DNA of 60,000 nt from NCBI GenBank assembly GCA_914767715.1, contig OU612074.1, positions 18,650,062 to 18,710,061 of the forward strand. The letters run 5' to 3'. Origin of the DNA: Membranipora membranacea (lineage: Eukaryota; Bryozoa; Gymnolaemata; Cheilostomatida; Membraniporidae). A program made the translations under genes and the position numbers. The notes under the pieces are model-generated. The model ran no database searches. It had not been told where the DNA came from and was given only the letters and a program-made list of their open reading frames with translations. This document shows, one piece after another, positions 37,001 through 45,809 of the stretch (positions are counted from its first letter, which is position 1; the number at the start of each line of letters is the position of its first letter).

Positions 37001-40000
37001 TTGGCTCCATCCTCATTCTTAAAAACAGGAAATTATTAGAGCAGGGTTAATGAGTAGCAATTACAAGGGTCAATCAATCAAGACTGAAAAAAATTGAAGG
37101 CATCTCAGATTTTCCAACTATGATTTAATTCAGTGTTGTGATCATTCTGTGATAAATAAGAGAGTTCTATCAAGGAGTCTTTTACTCCTTGATAGAACTC
37201 TCTTATTTATCACAGAATGATCTTCTTGGCCCAAACACTATCTCTGACTGAGAGCAACGTCACACAAATTTTCATATCGGTTCAAACAAAGCAACACAAG
37301 GTGGTCTTCCATACAGCACCGTGGTCATCAATTAATATTTGAGAGTAAATCCTGAATCATGAGCATGTTCTATACATACCTTTCTCTTCATGGCACTTTC
37401 CTTGGCTCTTTCTAGCTTGGATTTAGAAAATCTGAACATACAAAGACGATGGTATTTATAGGTACTACATTCATCCATTGTCATTGTCAATAGATTTTTG
37501 GCAATGAAGCATCCGGCTCTTTCCCAGTTTTCACCCACTCTTTAGCCACATATTTGAGTTCAGCAAGCTTTGAGGCTGACAAACCAACACTCTCGGCTGC
37601 TTCATCTACTTTCTCATAGTGAATAATACACTCCATAATGTTAGTCAAAGTGATACCGTCATTTTGTTAGACATGTTCATGCTTCCTTGTATTATGTCAT
37701 CTGCTAAAGCATGAGAGTTAAATTTAACAAAGGCTGGGCGTAAGTCAATAGCACCGTACAAAGATGCATTATTAATATTTGCTATGTCAATGCCAAATTC
37801 AAGTTGATGTGATCGAGTATTTTATAAATAGATTTCTTTATTATCACACTGATGATTGGTCCTCTATACAAGTAGGTCAGCTTGAGGATTTATGTTCTCT
37901 TCATTTAAATTGAAAACGAATTGCCATTTATTTTCAAAATATGACCACTACAACTGGGTACACCCGGTGAATTTTACAGGACATATGTTGATGTAGTATA
38001 AAAAGTGATCAGAATCCTGCCATCAAATATTGTCCGTGCCATAACAACTTAGGCTATAGCTGCTTCTGGCCTACTCCACTAGAGTATGAATGCTAGTTAA
38101 GAGTCATAATTCAATAATACAAGGATTTTTATGGCCTAAACCCAATGATTGAAATTCATGGCTATGTCCCTCTCTAAAGGATTTAGATTATTATCTTCTG
38201 TATCACCATATTTAATGCTCATTAATATTCATTGCCTTCATAATTATTCATGATCCAGCGCACAGCAGAGCATAAGAGAAGTGAAATTGGCAGCTTCACC
38301 CAATTATCTGAACCAGTGAACTTCAAACATTAAATCCTAATATTTGATGTACCCAATAATCTAACAGATGCCAAAACCGAAACCTTACTACTGCGATTTA
38401 TCCATGATGATGAAAATTTTCTGTATGACTTTCTAGAAAAATGCCCATCAGGACGGTATTGAGCAGAAGCACATGGGGCAGGGATTCCTTTTAAGAGTTG
38501 CTCCCGATCCACTAGTCACGCCGCAGCGTGAGCAGTGGAAGGGAGCAACTGGAATGCAGGCAACTGGATTGAAATTGATCTAGATGTTAGCGGATCGCTT
38601 GGTGCTTGAATGAGATTTTGGCTGTTGTTTTGCTAAGCTTACTTGTTTGTGAGCATGATAAATCGCAAATGAAATGCTGAAACCTTAATGAGTAAAGTAG
38701 ATAGATTATTTCCTTTGTTCAGAGTTGTCTTCGCTTTTTGCACTCGGATGGACTTGGTTTAATTGGTGACCAAAGAAGTGATGAATGCTCTCTACTAACA
38801 TGTTCTCAAGTTGTGAATGTTCGCTAATTGAATTTAATCATCACATTCCTGCTTCAATTCAAATACTTTGCCTGAAAGTGATTCAATTCCGTACCATAGA
38901 AGGGGAAAAACGCGATTATTTGGTCCAGATAAAAACTAAGCTTTTCTAGGGTAACTTTTATGAGGCTAATATTATGATTACTGAAGAAGATTGGAATAAG
39001 AAACAATTTCAAGGGTTCAAAGGATATAACTTTCTGAAGCTGTATCTGGCTCTCTGCCAAGTCCCTCGCTGGGGAGAAGTAACTTCTACTAATCCACAGG
39101 TTTACCAATGACTGTTGATTTTAAGTTCTGCTTTATATATTCAAAATTTTCTTAGAGGCTGCTAAATTAATTCAAATCTATGATAATAAATTCAGCCTGA
39201 CTCTCAATCGTATTTATTTTGGGATGGTCATCTTCACATTTGGATAAAAAGTGACAATGTTGAAAGAGGAAGAGTGGCAAACTTTTGAAGTTATAGACTG
39301 CCTTTATCATCACATTTTAGACTTAAAATAAGAGAAATTTTCATGTAAAGATGTTAAACTGTTGATCGTTAGCCTTGTCATGTGGCGAGGGCACCGTGGC
39401 CGCGTGACAAGGCTAGTTGATTGTAACTACCATAAAGGAGTACATTATTCACAGGAAAAAGAGTTAGAATTTTCACGCAGGGTAGGAATAATAAACATGA
39501 TGCATATATATTTCCACTGAAGCTAGTGAAAATTACCGCTAGCCGATATTAAGTCACCCCATTGAACTCGGGCTAACATTCACCCATCAAAAGTATATCA
39601 ACATTAAAAAATAGCACATATAATACTTACAGCACTGACAATCTGGCAATTCACATCCGCATTCATCTGTCCTATAGCCTCTTGGACAGACATATCGTGA
39701 GCTACCTACTGATTGAGACTGAGAACCACATGTCGGCTGCGGGCATTTGGTGACACACCCTTTATAAAAGACAGGAATGGTGATATCATTACATGAAATT
39801 TATACATGAGAACACATTCTGGAATCATGGTTGGTATGACGTTATGCAAGGTAGAAACATGTTGCCATTAAAGTTTTTAGGGGTATTATATTTGCGATGA
39901 GGTAACTTCAGTTCCAATTAATGATTCTATTGATATCTGCCTAGGTCGTCGGTTGTGGAATTCAATTATCAACAACATCCAGATGGTTGGGCATTGGTTG

Positions 40001-40216
40001 ATATTGGAATGTCACTACAACTGTCCCGGACAATGGTAGGGTACTCAAAATACATTTCTACCTATTTGCCAATGGGAAAATGCAAGACCAACAGCATTAT
40101 GTAAACATGTGCAGCTCATGAGACAGTTACAACTTACCGATGCCGTCCACACCGCATACAAAACCTATGGTGATAAGCAAGGTGACGGGGACCCTGTAGC
40201 TTGGAGAAGCTTCCAT
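28039..40216 (-). CDS. Secreted Cys-rich protein, antistasin-like modules plus WAP-like domain
   Basis: Exons 40216-40138, 39759-39631, 31472-31389, 30814-30692, 29733-29653 and about 28259-28039 join in frame to 238 aa. All five introns are phase 1, so the internal exons are symmetrical modules. Signal peptide about 1-25, with hydrophobic VPVTLLITIGFVCGV. Four Cys-rich modules follow (27-70, 71-98, 99-139, 140-166), each with a CP-x-GY or C-x-GF core and paired cysteines, resembling antistasin-type inhibitor repeats. A Thr/Arg linker leads to a WAP-like domain (190-235) with six cysteines (192, 208, 214, 221, 222, 232) and the typical DKDCPG and adjacent CC; two of the usual eight are missing. 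A protease inhibitor or extracellular matrix role is inferred from the folds. The last acceptor is uncertain: the best-looking CAG would create a stop, so GAG at 28260-28262 is used. The intron 31473-39630 carries a transposon. Confidence 0.75.
28304..28332. repeat. TA microsatellite
   Basis: About 24 bases of alternating TA, in the upstream flank of the last exon of the Cys-rich gene. Confidence 0.8.
30551..30650. repeat. Fragment related to the MITE at 12388-12872
   Basis: CTCGGGTCGTCACACCAA is the reverse complement of an interior segment near 12614-12631, and TACTCATGCTAA downstream echoes TACTCATGCTTATAG near 12705. It lies in an intron of the Cys-rich gene. No inverted ends were found, so only a fragment is claimed. 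Confidence 0.4.
31925..31992 (+). repeat. Left terminal inverted repeat
   Basis: Starts TAGGCCAGAAGCAGC and ends ATTTTTGATGGCAGGA. It pairs with the complement of 38015-38073: the first 15 bases are identical and the inner 28 differ by one. Confidence 0.8.
32004..35130. repeat. Tandem array of 18 ~176-bp units with 707-bp higher-order repeat
   Basis: The anchor GTTTCTAGGGTAAAAAAG or its variant recurs at 32004, 32181, 32355, 32532, 32706, 32884, 33059, 33237, 33413, 33591, 33766, 33944, 34104, 34282, 34457, 34635, 34811 and 34989. Two unit types alternate: one with ACAGCCAACAGAGAAC before the anchor, the other with ACAGTCAACGGTCAACAGAG. From 32884 the same four-unit block repeats at 707-bp offsets (32884/33591, 33059/33766, 33237/33944); one unit (33944 to 34104) has a 16-bp deletion that shifts later offsets to 691. 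Repeated open frames inside are a by-product of the repetition. The array lies next to the left end of the transposon. Confidence 0.92.
35152..37860 (-). pseudogene. Decayed multi-exon transposon-associated gene
   Basis: Exons at 37017-36855, 36650-36509, 36339-36181 and 35890-35152 join in consistent phase, with good GTAAGT-like donors. Upstream coding pieces lie at about 37860-37380. Disabling changes: an in-frame TAG in the exon 37017-36855, right after CVICNKE; a one-base frameshift near 37668; and another break near 37500. Visible motifs are YKYHRLC and MRYHRAC (His/Cys pairs, probably zinc-binding), a CxxC before the stop, then a helical region, VPPPLFNFLA, and a strongly acidic tail (EEEEEAGGDEDDEDEENE) before the stop at 35152. 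From memory, similar proteins occur in many copies in cnidarian and mollusc genomes and look transposon-borne; I could not check this. The C-terminal part I associate with that family is absent here, so the copy may be truncated. Confidence 0.7.
37140..37222. repeat. Perfect inverted repeat, 39-bp arms
   Basis: 37140-37178 and 37184-37222 are exact reverse complements separated by CTTTT. The loop-proximal core CAAGGAGT/ACTCCTTG also occurs as a short palindrome at 6140-6156 in a CDK11 intron. It interrupts the intron region between pseudogene pieces and may be a nested foldback element. Confidence 0.92.
38015..38073 (-). repeat. Right terminal inverted repeat
   Basis: Its reverse complement starts TAGGCCAGAAGCAGC and contains TATGGCACGGACAATATT then TTGATGGCAGGA. 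It is nine bases shorter than the left end, in the variable middle part. Confidence 0.8.
39371..39414. repeat. Short hairpin repeat, AGCCTTGTCA family, copy 2
   Basis: AGCCTTGTCATGTGGC and GCCGCGTGACAAGGCT pair around a 12-base loop. It is the same stem as at 18294-18342 and 44354-44405. It sits in the intron just downstream of the second exon of the Cys-rich gene. Confidence 0.75.
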
Positions 40217-40834
40217 TTGAGAAAATCTATCCAATTTTCTTAGCCACATCCACTGCGGTCAAATCGTAACAAGCAAGTGTATCATCGTGCAACTGATGAA
40301 TATATAATATAAAACTCCAACAGGACCAAATCCAGGATCTTTTGACATGAAAAATGTCAAAGAGATACTTGAATTTATAATTAGCCAACAAGGATACAAT
40401 TTGATTGTAAAACACGAAGTTACTCACTGTGTAATAGCACTTCTACCTTCCATTCAGTTAGGATTTAGTACGTAAAATATGGCTTTTGATGATTTATTGT
40501 CTACTTCATAGCAACTGCCAGTTAAAAATACGGTAGCGACGGTAGTAAAAATTCTTGTTATTAGTTTCGTCATAAAGGTGATGGGTAATAGGTGAATCCC
40601 TCTATGAATAAATTAAACCGGATTATTATATAATGCCTCTTCCATTATGATATAGTCACCCATACACCACCACTTTATTATAATCAAACTCTATAAACTC
40701 AACTTAGTTCATTTTGCAAACTGATGATATAGCAGTGTACATTGAACACATCACGCCCTAGTTTATGTGTTCTGGTTAGAATGGTTCGTTCAAATTGTCT
40801 CTGGTCTATAACGGTAAGGGAAGTAGACTCTCCC

Positions 40835-40870
40835 TTCGCTTCTCGGCCTATTGGCTAAGATCAAAGTGTC
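40835..40870 (+). repeat. U2 snRNA-like 5' fragment (pseudogene or snRNA-derived SINE)
   Basis: TTCGCTTCTCGGCCTATTGG followed by CTAAGATCAAAGTGTC matches the conserved first ~35 bases of U2 snRNA, with one T-to-A change and one inserted A. Downstream sequence does not continue as U2 and no Sm site is seen, so this is not a functional U2 gene. A decayed pseudogene or a U2-headed SINE would fit. Confidence 0.7.
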
Positions 40871-41540
40871 ATGGCTAATGGCTGATTAGTGCCTGTTTCA
40901 GTTTCTGCCAGCCTGCTGCACACTCATGATTAGGAGGTCCACCATGGCCTCACCTCTAGGATGCATTCTAGCTTGCTAGGATGTATCACACTCTCAGTAT
41001 GAGGAGTTCTTAGACTGTATACAGGCTAGTTCACACCGTGGAGCAGTAGAGCAGAGATATGGTACAATCAGTCATTTCATGGAAAACCACATTATTCTTA
41101 TTATATCAGTTTAAAGCATCATGCTGTCTGAATTTTCTTGGACTGATGTGCTAGCTTGGCGAATGTGAGTGCAATGTAGCAAAGTTTATCCTGGAGTTTC
41201 ATATGGAAGAGTTGTCCCCCCCTCTTGTCATGAAAACACAACTCTTGATTTAGATGTATTTCCTCCTTACTATCAGGTGTGGCTTGTGTTTCATGTGTAT
41301 CACCAAGGAGCAAAGGCTTGTCAGTAGAGGGGGGGGGGGGGGGCAATTCCAATGAGGGAAAAATGAATCAAACTTGATCCACCCTCCCTGATCTACCATA
41401 ACACATAAATAACAATAAAATTCTCTGTCACATTAATTACGATAACCACCAAAGCAACAGTGTGATATTTTGAGCTGAAATAAAGTCTGTAGCAATCAAT
41501 CAACAATATCACTCCGGTAATCACTCACAGGCCTTTGGTC

Positions 41541-41620
41541 ATAAGGCCACTGTCCAATAGGTCACTACCCATAAGGCCACTGTCCAACAGATCACTACCA
41601 AAAAGGCCACTACCCATAGG
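41541..41620. repeat. 30-bp tandem repeat, about 2.7 copies
   Basis: ATAAGGCCACTGTCCAATAG with GTCACTACCC repeats at 41541, 41571 and (diverged, partial) 41601, exactly 30 bases apart. Confidence 0.8.
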
Positions 41621-44353
41621 CTAAAACCCAGGGGCAAGTTAGAACAAGTTCCTTCTGTGGTGGCGGAGGGATATTGCAAATGTTGATGACAACGACAATG
41701 GCTTTTTGGCAGTGTCCTTTTGACCCGAAATGATGGCAACAGGAGTCGAATAGAACCTTCAAGAAGAGATCATTTTAACATAATCATGTGGCTGACTACA
41801 AAGAAAAAGGCAGTATTATTGTAAGGAAAGATAATATATCAGAGAACATCACTGCTGCAATTGTGGCAAAGATATTGATTTAGTTGCATCGAGGCGCTGC
41901 AGACAATAATCCTGTGCATCCTGAGTTCTTGATCTGACATTGCACAATAATATTTGTACAATATTTTCATACCCACCAGATAATATCTGAAGCTTTTGCA
42001 ATTGTCATGTGGTGACATCACAAGCAGAGTGCTTGTTTGATCTATTTGGTATATATTACCTATTACCTAAAGGCAATGGCTATAAGTATTTAGTATCCTT
42101 TGCAAAGGTGACAGGCACTATTACATCACGTCTTTTAGAACAGCATTGTGTAAATTTATTGAACTCATAATTTCTAAGCCAAAGCAATTATTTGTAATGA
42201 ATACCCTCTTTTGTTAAAGAGGTAGGAATCGAAGGGGGTGCACGGGGATTAATCATGTGAAGTGACAGGCAAGACCATTGGCTGATCAATGTAATTAGAG
42301 GCGGAGAATGGCCTTGGTCTCCGCCTCTAACAGCCAGTCCACGTTGCATTCTCAAGTGGTCAAGTGTGTTATATAAGAAATTGTGATTCGCAGACACCCA
42401 TAAATAAAGTTGAATAGAAGCTATGATATAGCTATTGTTGTGTTGGCTCATCACACTTGGGATTATAGGGTTTAATTACAACGGTCAATTTCAATCTTGA
42501 CAACGGTATCTAGGCAACCTCTAAAACCATAAATCATAACGTCAAAATTGACCAATAAGAGCTCGTATATTTTGAAGCGGATGATTTGAAATCATCGGAA
42601 CTGGGCAATTTCGTATGACATCAGTCATATTTTCACCACTTTCCAATGCCATTATTGGAATGAAAATTTATTGGGCATGTGTATCACACAATTCCGCATC
42701 AGCTTGTCTGATTCCCATTAAAAATAATTCACTGCTTCTCCTCTTAATTCCGAAAAAGCAGGAGGAATTTGAACGCTGCTAACCCCATTTGAATTTGATA
42801 TGGCTGGGTGATCGCTTTACATTGACTGGCCCTTATATACCGGTCGAGGCACTTTAAGTGCCAAAATGAAAATATAAGCTGATTGCTTGGGTAATTCTCT
42901 AGATTCCAGTTATTTATGTAAGCTTTATATCCTTCAGTGCCAGAGGGAGTTACATCATTGCTAAAGTACACACTTGAGCCTGAGAACGTGCATTTACCCG
43001 CTCCTCGAATATTTCAGCAACGTGGTCAGAGGTATTTTGTTGTTAGTTACTGCCAGGCTATTAACATTATTGAAAAGGCCAGTGAACTACACAAAAGAAG
43101 TATTGGCTGCATTTCCACGTCAGCTAATGAACAAACAGACTGAGTTCTCATTATTGAATGGGGTTAGTAAGTATGCCTGCTTAACTAATTACACTGTGCT
43201 TTGTGTAGTGAGTAATGTAATTGATCGCCACAGCAAGGCATTTTAGTCAATGCTGCCTAACACACAGCATTCATACACTCTGCAGCAGGCTAGATTAGTT
43301 GTTTATTCACTAGTTGTACTGTGAGTGAAAGGCGGGTGTTAAATAATAGGCTTATCAGTGAGGAAGTAAAATATTACAGGCTTGTGGGTAAGTTGATACA
43401 TATTCTGATATACATACTTTGCTGGCATAACCATCACCACCACTGGACGCTTATTTGTGGCAAGATTTGTGTTTTATCTAGGTGTTGGCCATTTCGACAT
43501 CAATTTACTGATTCTCTGAATTTCAATACTAGGTACTTCCCAGTTTCAAGTCTACTCGGTTTGAAATCTACTTGCAGTTTGAAACCCACTGATAGTGCTG
43601 TACTAGTAAAAACATACTGGTTATAAAACAAACAAAATTAGTTGGCTGGTAGATAGTTTATCTTTAAAAAGTGAAACTTGACCCTAGGATCAACAAAAGT
43701 CGGTCATAGGGCTAAGTTTCTACATGTCGCAATACCTTCCGTATCCTATGCTCATAATTCACACAGCTGCCTAGTCTGTTTACAAATGTCATCGCCTAAA
43801 CGCCTAAACGAGATTAACTGACAAAACATGACGCAAGCTGTCAAATTTTTTATACCCATCTGGTTTTTTTTCAAAATTTTACATCATCCTGATCTGCTAA
43901 AGAGACTACGAGTTTGTGGTTTCAGAAATTAGATGTGGTTTCGTCATCCTTTGGCATAAGGTAGGCTATCTGTAAATAAGTAAGCTGTGGTTTCATAAGA
44001 TAAGGTCATACAAGATTAGTGAGTCAGTCCTCTAATTCCGACAGCTGCTCTTGTGGTTTCTTCATACTCCAGTTTATTTACTCATTTTTGATGAGAAAAT
44101 AATGCGAGTATTCCTATATAATTTAGTAATGTATCTTCGGACTTGTTGCACCATCGACAGAAATACCATAGATAGATAAGGTTTCATCAACACAGGTAAC
44201 TGTTGAGCATTTTGGTTGGCTTTCTCTGTATATAAATATGGTTTAACTCGCACAGCTTCATTATCAAGTGCAGCAGGAAAATTTTGTTTACTCCAAACTA
44301 ACCTAAGGTCGGTAAGTTGAATCTTCAATAGCCCAAGTAGCCTGCTCCAAATT

Positions 44354-44405
44354 GCTTTGTCATGCGGCGACCGTTTTTTTTAGAACGTGACCGTGTGACA
44401 AGGCT
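44354..44405. repeat. Short hairpin repeat, AGCCTTGTCA family, copy 3
   Basis: GCTTTGTCATGCGGC on the left pairs imperfectly with GACCGTGTGACAAGGC on the right. It is the most diverged of the three copies. Confidence 0.6.
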
Positions 44406-45809
44406 ATGTTTCAAATTGGTGAGCCAGATTACCAGTGCTAGTGAATTTAAATTTTATTGATAAGACATCCTCCCTGGCTAAATGTGGGCACTGAGACCCC
44501 ATAGTCTAAGTTATCATTATCTATTATTATTTTACCACTACCAATTACTTAAACTTTATGCCCTTCGTAATACCATTTTAATACATTATTATTATCCACC
44601 ATGTATATTTATAAATCTTTACCAAGGAACATCGGGTAGGATCAGTAACCTTTTGCACTAAAATTAAACTCAGATACCAATTTGTCTGTATAGAGTGTGA
44701 AGCTGGGCTTACCTTGCATCTAAGGTCTCACGGTACCAGATGGTTGGCCTATTACAGCATGAAATCCCATATCAATGACAAAATAACAGTTGATAACGAA
44801 AGGTATCTTTCTCAAAAATATTCCTTTCATTTGGCTTCCCATGTCAATAACTGAAATATTTCATGCTGAACTGTAAGTTTTATGATTTATTACAGCACTA
44901 TTTGGGCAAGCAAAAATATCTGTAAAATTTGTCTGTCTCCCTTTTGCGTAAACAGAAAATAGTTTTATTTTTTTCATCTAATGATTAGGAGAGAATTTTC
45001 CTGTGCTTATGTCAGTTACCAGGACTACAAAATTCTTGAGTGGGACATGAAAGCAATAATATATAATTAAGAATAAAATAATTTATTATCAAAGCTTCTA
45101 CTTATTTATGCACCTTTAGTTTGGCAGAAGATATCATCCTGGTTGAATGTTTTTTTTATAACTTGCCAAAGAAATTAAGGAAAAAGTGGCATGAATAAAA
45201 TGTCCGCCAAATAAAAAGTGTAAAAAGATTATTATATTGCATATAAACGAACTAGACAGCTTAGCCAGCGATGGGACAAAAACTTGGCCTACTCTTTGTT
45301 TTGTTTGTTTAGTAAATAAGAAATATGACCTATCAGGCATCGCATATTATTATATAGGATTGGTTACAATAATATATTTGGATCTTGGATACAATAATTG
45401 ATGGAATTCATTCCCGGTTGACAATAATATCAAAAAGAATGTAGCAGCAACACTACAGAACATCTATGTTTTACACTGGTCATTGGTGTGCACAGTGCAG
45501 AAACAAAAATAATTCAACATATTTGTAACTGTGACTGTGCGGTTTTCTTCAGGTTATTACGCAAAGAGATTGCAGCAGTTACCGTAACAGAAATAACTGT
45601 CTAATAACTAGGAGGAGGAAAACCAGCAAGCGAATTCATTTCTTCAATAACTGAGGAAAGCATTCCAGTGACATTTCTCACAGTACCACTGCTCACTTCT
45701 CGTTGCTACAGAGCGGCTACAATATAACTTAGTGCACGACTACAAAAATCAGACGAGATCAGCATTCAGTTATCTGACGAGAAGGCTAATCAGGTGAACA
45801 CAAGTGACG

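Larger units (their letters stand above)
31925..38073 (-). mobile_element. ~6.15-kb inverted-repeat DNA transposon with internal satellite and decayed gene
   Basis: Both ends read TAGGCCAGAAGCAGC inward, followed after a variable ~20 bases by ATGGCACGGACAAT and TTTGATGGCAGGA, so left 31925-31992 and right 38015-38073 are true terminal inverted repeats. Flanks offer either a TA duplication (if the repeat starts at GGCC) or a 3-bp CTC duplication (31922-31924 and 38074-38076). Inside, from left to right: an 18-unit tandem array (32004-35130), a decayed minus-strand multi-exon gene (35152 to about 37860), a 39-bp-arm palindrome (37140-37222), and an inverted scrap of the array unit near the right end (37945-37976). 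The element sits in an intron of the Cys-rich gene. No recognisable transposase catalytic domain was found, so the superfamily is unknown and the copy is probably non-autonomous. Confidence 0.75.
40217..45809. other. 5.6-kb gene-free stretch
   Basis: This stretch lies between the divergent starts of the Cys-rich gene (minus) and the ABCG gene (plus), so it should hold both promoters. No core promoter element could be fixed. Recognised contents: U2-like fragment (40835-40870), 30-bp tandem repeat (41541-41620), hairpin at 42295-42330 (TTAGAGGCGGAG, 12-base loop, CTCCGCCTCTAA), and an AGCCTTGTCA-family hairpin (44354-44405). No spliced coding frame was found. Confidence 0.55.

Noticed and set aside
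28039-40216. Cys-rich gene as an insulin-like growth factor binding protein
   Set aside because: The CC-rich motif CCGAGCCQC only vaguely resembles the GCGCC core of that family, and the WAP-like end and module spacing do not fit. Proximity to the insulin-like gene alone is not evidence.
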